64,000 bases of DNA from Neobacillus rhizophilus (GCF_018343535.1 NZ_JAGYPF010000004.1:393666-457665), one strand, 5' to 3'; counted from the first letter of the stretch, positions 28,701 through 37,021 are shown. Program-made: numbers and translations. Notes: generated by a model from the sequence alone, not told the origin.

Positions 28701-29954
28701 ACATTCGACGAAAATGGAGTGATTTCTGATTACGCCGGTGAACTCAAGGATTTAAGTACGTATGCAGAGGATGCTGCTACTCAAGCGAAGGTGGAGGAGT
28801 ATAAAGCTCCATTAACAGAACTACAAAAACAGGTGGTAGGAAGTACATCTGTTGCATTAAATGGTGAACGTGCTGATGTTCGCAGCAAGGAAACGAACCT
28901 AGGAAACTTAATTGCAGACGGAATGGCCGCTAAAGCCAATGAGTTCATCCCAACGTATATCGCGATGCAAAATGGCGGTGGAATCCGTGCCTCCATTGAT
29001 CAAGGAGATATCACATTAGGAGAAGTGTTAACGGTACTGCCATTCGGCAACAGCCTAGTCACTCTTGACCTAACAGGAAAAGAAATTCTTGCTGCTTTAG
29101 AGCATAGTGTGAGCGCACCTGGTGCAGGTGGATTCATGCAGGTATCAGGGTTAAAGTTCAAGTACGATCCAGCAAAACCAGTTGGTGAACGCGTCTGGTA
29201 TGTTGAGGCTTTAACACCTGATGGCTATGAAGAACTTCAACTCGATAAAACGTATCGAATAGCGACGAATGCCTTTACGGCGGACGGTGGCGATGGATAC
29301 GGCATGTTTAAAACCGCCAAGGACGAAGGCCGTATCACAGAGTTATACATCGTAGACTTTGAAGTGTTTACTTCCTATTTAGAAAAGTTCAATCCGGTTT
29401 CACCAGTGGTTGACGGCAGAATCGTACAAGCAGTTGCGGACAGCGTAGCTCCAGACGCTCCTTCTGTAAACGAAGTTTCTGACCAATCGACTATAGTAAC
29501 AGGTAAGGCAGAAGCAGGTTCAACGGTTAAAGTGTTTGTTGATGGAAACATTCTTGGGTCAAGTACTGCTGTAGGGGACGGCAGCTTTGTCATCGAGATT
29601 GCGAAACAAGCAGCTGGAACCGAGATATCCGTTACGGCAACAGATTCGGCTGGCAATGTAAGTGAAGCGACAGTCGTGACAGTTAAGGATGTAACTGCAC
29701 CAGATGCTCCACAGGTTAATCCTGTCATTCATAATGATACGGTTGTCACAGGTACAACAGAAGCCGGTGCAAATGTTAAGGTAATGATGGGTACTGTGGA
29801 GATAGGTACAGCTGTAGCAGATGCTAACGGTAAGTTTACCGTATCGGTGCCAAAGCAAAAACACAAGAATTTATTAACGGTGACGGCCACAGATGCTGCT
29901 GGCAATGTTAGTATGGAAACTGTTGTTGACGTATTAAAGAAAAACGAAAAGTAA
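25788..29954 (+). CDS. Large secreted bifunctional nuclease / 5'-nucleotidase
   Basis: A 1388-residue exported protein with a signal peptide to about residue 29 (FRAQAA). Order: OB-fold-like domains (30-410); endonuclease/exonuclease/phosphatase domain (about 415-725) with NHFNSKGG, LGDLNDF and RASDHDAL; metallophosphoesterase plus 5'-nucleotidase C domain (about 728-1225) with HTNDTHAY, NAGDVFSG, LGNHEFD, GGHSHT and MQNGGGIRA; two Ig-like repeats (DSVAPDAPSV.., DVTAPDAPQV..). Together these would degrade extracellular nucleic acid and release phosphate from the nucleotides. Close to YhcR/ExeM-NucH composites. GTG start with AAAGGAGG. No LPXTG anchor. Pho-type repeats upstream fit phosphate scavenging. 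Confidence 0.9.
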   Translation: MERLRKQLFAITTMFVMLISMVLPFRAQAAEPITVAQAIANNTGTATVTGYIVAYTTGGGGGKATYDFDAPFKDDFNFAIADSPTERDATKILPVQIPSSFRSNFGLFTNPSIVGKKVFVTGSLEAYFSVPGLKSPSAISFDGTTPPPDEPGNGETGLKIRDIQGQSHTSPYKDKNVADVPGIVTYVVDGSNFYMQDPNPDNNSNTSEGILVYKPSHGVAVGDSVTVSGLVKEWVLDGYAEKLQTDLAMTEINAQSGKVTKVSGGNQLPAPIVIGRDAIPPTSVIDNDQFGTFDPAEDGIDFYESLEGMLVSIENPTVTGPQKYGEVPVITGQVDGKAYTKEGTPLLTKVNQNPEKMLLQLDDREFVTKAGDSFDGTVTGVVSYTFSNFKILTKAANLPNLVERPRTNEVTTIQKEEDKLTIAGYNIENFVATDTAKRDKLAKSMVENLGSPDIIGLVEVLDESGETNNGVVKADANYKALSDAIKGFGGPTYAWTEIAPVDGKDGGVPGGNIRVGYLYNPARVTLNQAPKGNATTAVAYENGSLTLNPGRIDPTNAAFNSSRKPLAAEFTFQGEEVIVINNHFNSKGGDEPLFGKNQPPHLESEAQRVQIARIVNNFVSDIKAKNEDANVVVLGDLNDFEFSAPLAALKGDDLTNLVETLPASERYTYNYQGNAQVLDHILVSNNLAKSAKLDIVNFNSPYMEEHGRASDHDALVAQLDLAVEKGPFTMSLLHTNDTHAYVEQFPRLITAVNEVRSQKENSLLLNAGDVFSGTLYFRQYLGLADLYFMNQLGFDAMTLGNHEFDKDSATLANFIKQAEFPIVSSNVNMTKDPDLGPLFHNSIGGTNEHGEIFPAIIKKVDGEEVGIFGLTTEDTTFLANPADDIVFENAVEKANETVEMLEAQGVNKIIALSHLGYQPDLDLAKKVDGIDVIVGGHSHTKLDAPVVVDKAEPTLIVQANEYLKYLGVVDVTFDENGVISDYAGELKDLSTYAEDAATQAKVEEYKAPLTELQKQVVGSTSVALNGERADVRSKETNLGNLIADGMAAKANEFIPTYIAMQNGGGIRASIDQGDITLGEVLTVLPFGNSLVTLDLTGKEILAALEHSVSAPGAGGFMQVSGLKFKYDPAKPVGERVWYVEALTPDGYEELQLDKTYRIATNAFTADGGDGYGMFKTAKDEGRITELYIVDFEVFTSYLEKFNPVSPVVDGRIVQAVADSVAPDAPSVNEVSDQSTIVTGKAEAGSTVKVFVDGNILGSSTAVGDGSFVIEIAKQAAGTEISVTATDSAGNVSEATVVTVKDVTAPDAPQVNPVIHNDTVVTGTTEAGANVKVMMGTVEIGTAVADANGKFTVSVPKQKHKNLLTVTATDAAGNVSMETVVDVLKKNEK

Positions 29955-29960
29955 GTGAGA

Positions 29961-29997
29961 AGGCAGGTTGCTATTTGGGCAGCCTGCCATTTTTTTC
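29961..29997 (+). terminator. Rho-independent terminator
   Basis: GGCAGG..GC/GC..CCTGCC stem with a T8 tail, 7 bp after the nuclease stop. Confidence 0.85.
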
Positions 29998-30162
29998 ATA
30001 ACATAATATTACAGAAACCGTATTATCAAGTAACGAGAAGGTTAGCTACAAAAATACCCATCCGCATATGTCATAGATAATTTGAAGATTCAGGGCGAAT
30101 ACCCAGGAGTTTATTACCAAAAGGCATATGCTCTAATGAAACACGAAATGAGGAGGATGAAA

Positions 30163-30534
30163 GTGATTCCGAATAATCATATAAATTATATTGTCCATGT
30201 TCCAATTGATGAAAGAATAGGTTTAGGAGGACCAGGCTCAGGGGTAGGTTTTTCACCAGGACTTGGTTTAGGAGGACCAGGCTCGGGGTTAGGATTTGGA
30301 CCGGGACTTGGTGTTGGGGGACCAGGAATTGGACCTGGTTTTTATCCAGGTATGGGCTTAGGTGGTCCGGGTTCGGGGGTTGGTTTCGCACCAGGTCTTG
30401 GTTTAGGAGGACCAGGCTCAGGGTTAGGATTTGGACCAGGACTTGGGTTTGGCGGACCAGGCATTGGATATGGCCATCCTTACCCATATCCATATCCATA
30501 TCCATATTACCACCATTATTACCCCCATTATTAA
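30163..30534 (+). CDS. Gly/Pro-rich repeat protein with aromatic-His tail
   Basis: 123 residues. After a 20-residue head (IPNNHINYIVHVPIDERIG) come six 15-residue units of pattern G(L/V/F)GGPG(S/I)G.GF.PG(L/M), then a Pro-Tyr-His tail (HPYPYPY..). The first three units and the next three form a higher-order 45-residue repeat. The period is 45 bp in DNA. No signal peptide. Low-complexity proteins of this type occur in Bacillus spore outer layers, but nothing here proves that. GTG 30163 is preceded by GAGGAGG at 6 bp; upstream ATGs lack an RBS. Confidence 0.65.
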   Translation: MIPNNHINYIVHVPIDERIGLGGPGSGVGFSPGLGLGGPGSGLGFGPGLGVGGPGIGPGFYPGMGLGGPGSGVGFAPGLGLGGPGSGLGFGPGLGFGGPGIGYGHPYPYPYPYPYYHHYYPHY

Positions 30535-30578
30535 AAATTACTGATATAAAAAAATTAAATCCAATATGAAGTCTCAAT

Positions 30579-30621
30579 AAACCAGGCGTTTCTACAATAT
30601 GTGGAGACGCTTGGTTTTTAT
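30579..30621 (+). terminator. Rho-independent terminator
   Basis: AAACCAGGCGTTTC paired with GGAGACGCTTGGTTT, T5 tail. Confidence 0.75.
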
Positions 30622-31110
30622 TAATATAGTTGAAATGGTTAGGACTGTTAAATAAAACAAGAAGTATTCATTATACAAAGTTAATTTTATAAACAGCAGG
30701 TCATATTAAAATTAAAAAGGTACGTTTCAATTTTCAGTTTCTACGTCTGGATCATATTTTGCAAAAAGTTTAAATTAACCTTTAGCTGTTCATTAAATCC
30801 AACCATGCTGTCTTTAATCGTTTGTTGCGTATTAGGTCCTGACACGGATCTTGTTTGCCACTTTGCGACATCTACTTTCCATCATCGATTAACAACTAGT
30901 CAGTTTATTTTTTGGCTGCGGCTGTTCACGTTTGCAATTTTTGAAATCACTACAATGGCAAACAAAAGCAGACCGGCATCATCTATTCCGTGGAGACACG
31001 TACCTATTGATAGGTGAGTATTGGGCTACTTTCAATTTTACGAAACGGCCGGTATAGGGGATAGACAAAACAGTCTCGGATGAAGATAAAAATGTTCCTT
31101 AATAAACCAT
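30622..31110. other. 490 bp without a recognisable gene
   Basis: One 70-codon frame (30805-31017, plus) is open but has no RBS, no family resemblance and skewed composition. I see no terminator, operator or remnant I can name. Confidence 0.4.
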
Positions 31111-31520
31111 CTATTTTGCCCGAGAGCGCAAGAAAAGTGACGCACCGGTAAAAAAAAGCGGTCTATTCTGCCCTAAAGCGTAAGAAAAGTGTCGTACTGG
31201 TAAAAATAGGCCGCCTATTCTGCCCGAGAGCGTGAGAAAAGCGTGGTACTGGTAAAAATAAGGAGGTCTATTTTGCCCGAGAGCACAAGAAAAGTGACGC
31301 ACCGGTAAAAAAAAGCGGTCTATTCTGCCCATAAGCGCAAGAAAAGTGTCGTACTGGTAAAAATAGGCCGCCTATTCTGCCCGTGAGCGTGAGAAAAGCG
31401 TGGTACTGGTAAAAATAAGGAGGTCTATTTTGCCTGTGACCGCATGAAAAGTGATGCACCGTTAAAAAAGGGTCTATTCTGCTCGTAAGCTTAAGGAAAG
31501 AGAGCACCTTAAAAATAAGT
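31111..31520. repeat. 52-bp tandem repeat array with 157-bp higher order
   Basis: Eight units start at about 31111, 31163, 31214, 31268, 31320, 31371, 31424 and 31473. Each has CTATT(T/C)TGCCC, then AAGAAAAGTG or AGAAAAGCGTG, then CACCGGTAAAAA or TACTGGTAAAAA. Units 1-3 and 4-6 are near-identical as a 157-bp block, the rest are decayed. Minus-strand frames stay open through it, but this follows from the repeat and no start signal is seen. Confidence 0.85.
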
Positions 31521-32001
31521 GCGGAACATGTAAAATTCTCTGTCCCACCGACATGCATATCTAATAAGCAGCAAATTGCGTCATTAGATTAAGTTTATCC
31601 CAGCAAATTGCGTCGATTGCAAACTATGTGAGGAAATCCGCTTATTTAGGAAAATACACTTAGTAGAATTTGAGCATCGCGTGTAGTAAAAGGGATAATG
31701 GATAATGGAGGGGAAAACTGTGCTGTTTCGAACGGTAAGATAGTAATCTTGAATCTTGGGTGCAGTTTCCGGTCAATTAACGCTTTGAATGAACTGGGGG
31801 ACTGACCATATTTTTGCTCATTCACCATTAATGACAAAGTTCAAAAAACATTTACATAATGATAAAAATTGTGGCTAGACAGGGGCGAATGATATAATAA
31901 AGATGTACAGCTGCATAGTGGGGTGAGCCGTGGCCGCTAACTTTCTTTTTTGGAAGGTGGTGGTATTAACCGACTTCCTTTGAAGGGGGGTGAGGCCACT
32001 G
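31521..32001. other. Intergenic region before the toxin gene
   Basis: Contains a 13-bp direct repeat (AGCAAATTGCGTC at 31570 and 31602) and the toxin promoter/leader. TATAATA at about 31894 is a plausible -10. The long GC-containing leader before the toxin RBS is typical of type I toxin mRNAs. No other gene identified. Confidence 0.4.
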
Positions 32002-32100
32002 ATGGTTACTTTTGTCGAAGCAATGACTCTGATGTTTGGGTTTGGAATGTTCATTCTAACGTTCATCTCAGTGTTAATAGCTCTCTTCAAAAAAAAGTAA
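32002..32100 (+). CDS. Holin-like type I toxin peptide (TxpA/PepA1-type)
   Basis: A 32-residue peptide: MVTFVEAMTLMFGFGMFILT starts a single membrane helix, ending LFKKK. This is the pattern of putative holin-like toxins (Hol_Tox) in Bacillales, normally silenced by an antisense RNA. RBS GGGGGGTGAG lies 8 bp upstream. A terminator hairpin overlaps the stop codon. The antisense RNA is expected to enter from the 3' side; TATTAT on the minus strand at 32156-32151 is a possible -10 but has no clear -35. Confidence 0.75.
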   Translation: MVTFVEAMTLMFGFGMFILTFISVLIALFKKK

Positions 32101-32147
32101 CCTTCCCCCCGCACCTGCCAGTGTAAAAGGGTAAGGTTACTTCTTTG
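32092..32147 (+). terminator. Toxin mRNA terminator hairpin
   Basis: AGTAACCTT, overlapping the toxin stop, pairs with AAGGTTACT at 32132-32141, followed by TTCTTT. The shared 3' hairpin is the usual contact region for an antitoxin RNA. Confidence 0.6.
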
Positions 32148-32198
32148 CTCATAATATAGCTTGGCGGTCACTGCACTTCATGCAGTGTGGCTGTATAT

Positions 32199-32233
32199 TA
32201 GGGATGCCAGTTGGAGCTGGTATCCCTTTTTTA
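32199..32233 (+). terminator. Second terminator downstream of the toxin
   Basis: AGGGAT.CCAG/CTGG.ATCCCT with T6. Between the two terminators lies another hairpin, CACTGCA/TGCAGTG (32170-32187). Confidence 0.75.
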
Positions 32234-32476
32234 TGCTACTCTGTATATCTTTATTATATGCAATAAATTGGTATTTTACAAATAAAAAAAGAGTATACGA
32301 GGGAGTTGCCATTTTGATGTTTAAGATCAGTCCTGTTGAAATATTTTGTACAGAAAAGTTATTTCTCATTATCTTTTTTTGTAATCCTTTTGATTAATTA
32401 AGATTAAGTGACACCTGAATATGATTTGCATGGAGGAGAATACTAACTCAAAACTCGAGAAGGGAGATTCTTCATA

Positions 32477-33520
32477 ATGGAACCGCCACTAATGCCAATT
32501 AATATAAGTTCACAAAAAACGGACCTAACCGAAAATCTTACTTCAGCAGAAATGGGTAAACTCTGGGCGACCTTTATGGGTAACAGCATGTCAGGATGCA
32601 TTTTACGCTATTTCCTTCAACATGTTGAGGATCAAGATATTAAGACATTATTAGAGAACGCATTAAAATTAAGCACGGATTTTATGAAAAAAACAGAAGC
32701 GATATTCAAGAAGGAAAATTTCCCGATTCCGAAAGGTTTTTCAGTAGAGGAAGATCTCAACGTTGGTGCTCCTCGTTTATTTGAAGATGAATACTATGTT
32801 CATTATCTTAAATATGCTGCCAAAGCGGGGTTGAGTATATATCACATTGCCATACCGCTTGTTTATAGAAAGGATGTAGAAGAGTTTTTTATTTATTGTT
32901 TGGATTCCACCATTGATTTGATGAAACAAATCAAAGAGATATTAATGGGTAAAGGTCTTATTATCAAACCCCCTATTATTCCAGTACCCGATAAAGTGGA
33001 ATTTGTTCAAAAAGAATTTTTAAATGGGTTTTTGGGAGATGTACGGCCATTACACGCGTTAGAAGTTACTCACCTTTACGACAATATTGAAAATAATGTA
33101 ACAAGTAAAGCACTCATTATGGCTTTTAGCCAAGTGGTAAAATCGGAAAGGATTCGAGAGCTGTTTATTCGCGGGAAGAAAATGACTCATAAAAATGTTG
33201 AAACCTACATGGAAAAACTCCATAAAGAAGATTTGCCTACGCCATCTTATCTTGACCATTTGGTTACAAAATCAACTTTTGCTCCATTTTCAGATAAATT
33301 AATGTTGTTTCATAAGATGGATATGTTCTCCATGAAAATTAGGGCATTTGGAAATTCTGAGGCAGTAAATGGTAGACATGATATAGGGCTTATGTACACA
33401 AAGTCATTATTGAGCCTTGCATCATTTGTTGAAGATGCAGCAGAGATCATGGTGGAGAACGGTTGGATGGAGCAGCCCCCCTATGCCATTGAAAGAAATA
33501 AGTTAGCAAAAAAAGAGTAA
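32477..33520 (+). CDS. DUF3231 family protein (copy 2 of 3)
   Basis: A 347-residue protein, close paralog of the one at 164-1222: MGKLWAT, NSMS, GAPRL, YVHYLKYAAKAG and the C-terminal NGW(M/L)E.PP segment are shared. Two DUF3231 halves in tandem. RBS GAAGGGAG upstream. Followed after 25 bp by a frameshifted membrane protein gene that may be in the same transcript. Confidence 0.85.
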   Translation: MEPPLMPINISSQKTDLTENLTSAEMGKLWATFMGNSMSGCILRYFLQHVEDQDIKTLLENALKLSTDFMKKTEAIFKKENFPIPKGFSVEEDLNVGAPRLFEDEYYVHYLKYAAKAGLSIYHIAIPLVYRKDVEEFFIYCLDSTIDLMKQIKEILMGKGLIIKPPIIPVPDKVEFVQKEFLNGFLGDVRPLHALEVTHLYDNIENNVTSKALIMAFSQVVKSERIRELFIRGKKMTHKNVETYMEKLHKEDLPTPSYLDHLVTKSTFAPFSDKLMLFHKMDMFSMKIRAFGNSEAVNGRHDIGLMYTKSLLSLASFVEDAAEIMVENGWMEQPPYAIERNKLAKKE

Positions 33521-33545
33521 CCATCCATATTCCCGAAGTCTAACG

Positions 33546-34054
33546 ATGTGTTCTAAAAAATCTAAAAGAAAAAGGTTAGAAAGATTTGAATCCAAAAAAA
33601 AATTGTTATGGAGTATCTCACTCCCTGGATTGGGTCAATTACTGAATGAAAAATACTTTAAAGGAATCATATTTATATCATTAGAATTTCTTATTAATGG
33701 TCAATCTCATTTTAATGAATTAATCTTATTTAGTTTTAACGGTGAAATCGAAAGCGCCATTGACAAGACCGATTACCAGTGGCTGATGTATTATCCTTGT
33801 GTCTATTTTTTGCAATGTGGGATTCATTTAAAGATGCAGGTGGAGGTAAAGAACCTTATTCGTTCTTACCCTTTTTTCTATGTGCATTTTTCGTTGTGGG
33901 CCATATGTATTCAGCAAAAGTAAAGTTATTGGGGGTTTCCTTGGGAACAGTTTGGTTTACAAAGTTATGCGTGATTCCAGGTGTTGTCATAGGTATAGTA
34001 TTAAAAGCATTATTAAAAAGGCAAAAATTTATAGTAAAAGTGTACCGGATTTAA
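33546..34054 (+). pseudogene. Frameshifted small membrane protein (TM2-like)
   Basis: The first frame (MCSKKSKRKRLERFESKKKL.., SISLPGLGQLLNEKYFKG) and a second frame (FFAMWDSFKDAGGGKEPYSF.., GVVIGIVLKALLKR) join at the T6 run near 33805; adding one T restores a single protein of about 170 residues with a basic head and several helices. The PGLGQ(L)..Y..G motif recalls TM2-like membrane proteins. Either a true 1-bp deletion or a sequencing error in a homopolymer. Confidence 0.65.
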
Positions 34055-34069
34055 GGTACACTTTTTTTG
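34036..34069 (+). terminator. Rho-independent terminator
   Basis: AAAGTGTACC/GGTACACTTT stem with T7 overlapping the end of the frameshifted gene. Confidence 0.85.
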
Positions 34070-34251
34070 CGTTCCCTTTTTTAGTATGGGCGTCTTTTTA
34101 TCTACTATAGAAAGGAGTTTCATTCTGTTTCACAAGTTCGCCATGTCAAAAAAGTTTTTTCTTTCGACCCTTTCCTTTTTCGATTCATTTCACTAAATAA
34201 GTGGTGAAAACGGTTTAAGAATTTGCCTGTGCGGGGAGGAGGGGAAGCTTA

Positions 34252-34842
34252 ATGAAAAAGCAAATAGCCGGCATGACCCTTGTCGCAGGAGCAGCCCTTC
34301 TGGCATTGCAGCCGGGATCCCTCCAAAACGAATGGAGCAGCGTTCAACAGAATAGGGAAACAACTCCAGCAATAGCGTCTGAGTTTTATACACAGAAGCG
34401 GGTACCGGCGGTTCTAGTAGAAACCATCGATGGAGATACAATCCGTGCAAGAGTAAACGGAAAAGTTGAAGCGGTCCGCTATTTATTGATTGATACACCG
34501 GAATCGAAAAAGCCGGGAATGTGCACCCAGCCCTATGCGAAAGAAGCTTTTTCAAGGAATGACGAGCAAATGAAGTCAGGAGTCTTAACTTTGGTATTGG
34601 AAGAGGGGAACACAAGGGATTCCTACGGTCGGCTGCTCGCCTATGTGTATGTCGATGGAAAGTCGGTTCAAGAAAGCCTGTTGAAGGAAGGATTCGCGCG
34701 GGTGGCTTACGTGATGAATCCTCCCTATAAATATCTAACTTTATTTAGGGACGATGAACGGCTAGCGATACGCAACAAAGCTAACATCTGGAGCAGTCCG
34801 GGGTTTGTGACGAACTGGGGATTTAATGGGTGTTTAGATTAA
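34252..34842 (+). CDS. Secreted thermonuclease (Staphylococcal nuclease-like, YncB type)
   Basis: A 196-residue exported nuclease: N-terminal signal (IAGMTLVAGAALLAL), then an SNase domain with VETIDGDTIRARV, RYLLIDTPE (catalytic Arg and Glu) and DSYGRLLAYVYVDG (second Arg). These correspond to Arg35, Glu43 and Arg87 of nuclease A. Ca2+-dependent cleavage of DNA and RNA is expected. RBS GGAGG about 10 bp upstream; monocistronic. Confidence 0.88.
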   Translation: MKKQIAGMTLVAGAALLALQPGSLQNEWSSVQQNRETTPAIASEFYTQKRVPAVLVETIDGDTIRARVNGKVEAVRYLLIDTPESKKPGMCTQPYAKEAFSRNDEQMKSGVLTLVLEEGNTRDSYGRLLAYVYVDGKSVQESLLKEGFARVAYVMNPPYKYLTLFRDDERLAIRNKANIWSSPGFVTNWGFNGCLD

Positions 34843-35026
34843 TAAAATTTGGTTTTCTGTTGCATGTACAAATTGAGTGTTGATTAACGAAAATGATGGT
34901 TAATATCCCCAATATTTTAGAGAGAGTACTCTCTACATTCCAAAACTTTTTCAATTAGGAAGTAAATTATTTACTCAGGGTGTAACGAGTTGAGTTGAAA
35001 TTCATTTTCTTATTTTGCTAAAGGGG

Positions 35027-35058
35027 GCGATTGTTCAATAAGAGCAATCGCTTTTCTT
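35027..35058 (+). terminator. Orphan terminator hairpin in a short direct repeat
   Basis: GCGATTG/CAATCGC with TTTTCTTATT. It is framed by two copies of TCTTATTT(T/A)GCTAAAG(G/A)GGGC (about 35008 and 35055) and contains TTGTTCAATAAGA, shared with the dispersed repeat at 37098. Confidence 0.6.
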
Positions 35059-35243
35059 ATTTAGCTAAAGAGGGCAGGTTAATAGCAAAAAGAAAGCAGC
35101 TCTGAACATGCAAAAAATAATTATTTAGCGTTTTATGATTATATTAGAATAACTTTGTAATGAGATTATCATATTGTTGTGATGAGTCTGTTATACCTTT
35201 CTAGTATAGTGAACCTATCAAATCACACTAGGAGGAAACAATC

Positions 35244-35699
35244 ATGCTAAAGAAATTCATCGTAGCCTTTACTATCTTAGCTTCTTGTGGCTCTTTGTTC
35301 GCCGCCAAGGGTGATAACGCGGAAGCAGCAACTTATAATTATCATACAGCAGCGGTTTCGATTGCGAAATCTAATATCGGGGTTCCTTATCGATGGGGCG
35401 GGATGTCGCCAAGCGGATTTGACTGTTCAGGTCTTGTAAAGTATTCTTACGGAAAAGCTGGAAGAACACTTAATCGTACTGCAGCCCAAATGTACTATGG
35501 AAACGGATATCGACCATCTAATTTGCAGATCGGTGATTTACTGTTCTATGGACCATCCAAAGCAAGTGCACCTACCCATGTTGCTATCTATATCGGATAC
35601 GGGAAAATGATCATGGCATCCTCATCAAAAGGGGTCATTATCACCTACACAAGCAACCCATATTGGCATCCTAGATATATTGGAGCAAAGCGAGTATAA
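35244..35699 (+). CDS. Secreted NlpC/P60 cell-wall hydrolase
   Basis: A 151-residue exported peptidase: signal peptide to about residue 28, no SH3 or LysM domains, then the C40 domain with Cys61 in DCSGLV and His112 in PTHVAIYIG. Probably cleaves gamma-D-Glu-mDAP linkages in peptidoglycan. RBS AGGAGG. Flanked by its own terminator 1 bp after the stop. Confidence 0.9.
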   Translation: MLKKFIVAFTILASCGSLFAAKGDNAEAATYNYHTAAVSIAKSNIGVPYRWGGMSPSGFDCSGLVKYSYGKAGRTLNRTAAQMYYGNGYRPSNLQIGDLLFYGPSKASAPTHVAIYIGYGKMIMASSSKGVIITYTSNPYWHPRYIGAKRV

Positions 35700-35728
35700 A
35701 GACCATCGATGACGATGGTCTTTTTCAT
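35700..35728 (+). terminator. Rho-independent terminator
   Basis: AAGACCATCG/CGATGGTCTT with T5. Confidence 0.9.
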
Positions 35729-35853
35729 TTAATAGTATTTTTCTTAACTTAAAAAACTACTCCTAAAATAGGGTTTTTGAAAGTAATTGAAAATTTTGAG
35801 GGTTAAGCTCTTATTAAATAAACGGGGGGCAAGAGTGAAAAGAGCTGCGCTTC

Positions 35854-35900
35854 TGTACTGACCCCAAAAGTTAGAGCTGAATTCTGACTTTTGGGGTGCT
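35854..35900. mobile_element. Head-to-head IS end remnant (IS3-like terminal sequence)
   Basis: TGTACTGACCCCAAAAGTTA (from 35854) faces an inverted ACTTTTGGGGT (35887-35897); ACCCCAAAAGT is perfectly repeated in inverse with 15 bp between. This sequence resembles terminal inverted repeats of IS3-family elements in Bacillus. No T tail, so not a terminator. Probably what is left after deletion of an IS, or a tiny MITE. Confidence 0.45.
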
Positions 35901-35990
35901 TACACGGTTGGGTTTTAAAGGTAATTAATACATACTATACGTAATTTAAGGGGAAGTTATTTTTTAGTATATCTTTTTTGGAGGTTACTT

Positions 35991-37010
35991 ATGGAGGAAA
36001 AAGGAAACCAGATCAGGCTGACAGCGGGTGAAATTGCTCAACTTTGGATACAATACTTAAACGATAGCTCAAGCATATGTGTTCTTTCGTTTTTTTTAGA
36101 AAAAGCTGAAGATGAAGAAATTAAGCCTCTAATTAAATATGCTTTAGATTTATCTCAATCACATATCCAAAAGATTACAGCTATTTTAACAGAGGAAAAA
36201 AATGTAGTTCCATATGGTTTTAGTATAAATGAGGATGTAGATTTATCCGCTCCTAGACTTTATTCTGACAGTTTTGTACTTAATTTTATAACCCAAATGT
36301 CTAAGATTGGTCTCACGTCGTATGCTGGTAGTGTAGCAGCATCTGTAAGAGAGGACATTCGGAACTATTATATGGATTGCCTAGACGAAACCATGCAATT
36401 ATATAAAAATTCAACGGAATTATTATTGTCAAAAGGATTATTTATCAGGTCTCCCAGCTTGCCTAATTTAGAAAAGGTTGAATTTGTGAAAAAGCAATGG
36501 TTTATGTTAGATGTGTTTGGAGAGAAAAGACCATTAACTGCTGCTGAAGTAGACAATTTATTTGCCAATCTCCAAAGAAACGCTTTGGGAATTGCGACAC
36601 TCATTGGATTTAGTCAGGTTGCGCAAAATAAGGATGTAAAACAATTCTTTTTAAAAGGATTAGAAATTGGGAATAAACATATTAAATTATTTAGAAGTAA
36701 ATTAGAGGAAAGTAAACTCCCTGCACCTATGGGATGGGACTCAGAAATAACTAATAGTACAGCGTATACATTTTCGGACAAACTTATGATGTTCTACACA
36801 TCTGGTTTGGTTACTTTGAGCGTAGGGTATTACGGTACAGCTGTCAGTCAAAGTCCAAGAGGTGATATTAGTGCCATGTATAACAGGCTATCCCTAGAAG
36901 TGCAGTTGTTTGCTGAAGATGGAGCTAATATTATGATAAAAAATGGATGGTTGGAACAGCCTCCAATGGCATCGGATAGAGATGAACTAATTAGGAAAAA
37001 GAATCAATAA
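35991..37010 (+). CDS. DUF3231 family protein (copy 3 of 3)
   Basis: A 339-residue, two-half DUF3231 protein, more diverged than the other two (LTAGEIAQLWIQYLNDSSS, DLSAPRLYSDSF, NGWLEQPPMASDRD). RBS TTGGAGG 7 bp upstream. Single gene with a terminator at 37022. Confidence 0.85.
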   Translation: MEEKGNQIRLTAGEIAQLWIQYLNDSSSICVLSFFLEKAEDEEIKPLIKYALDLSQSHIQKITAILTEEKNVVPYGFSINEDVDLSAPRLYSDSFVLNFITQMSKIGLTSYAGSVAASVREDIRNYYMDCLDETMQLYKNSTELLLSKGLFIRSPSLPNLEKVEFVKKQWFMLDVFGEKRPLTAAEVDNLFANLQRNALGIATLIGFSQVAQNKDVKQFFLKGLEIGNKHIKLFRSKLEESKLPAPMGWDSEITNSTAYTFSDKLMMFYTSGLVTLSVGYYGTAVSQSPRGDISAMYNRLSLEVQLFAEDGANIMIKNGWLEQPPMASDRDELIRKKNQ

Positions 37011-37021
37011 TAAACATATTT

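Noticed and set aside
30805..31017. 70-residue plus-strand ORF
   Set aside because: No RBS, no family resemblance, and unusual His/Thr/Phe composition.
31111..31558. Minus-strand proteins over the 52-bp array
   Set aside because: Open frames arise from repetition of a unit without stop; no RBS or codon bias supports them.
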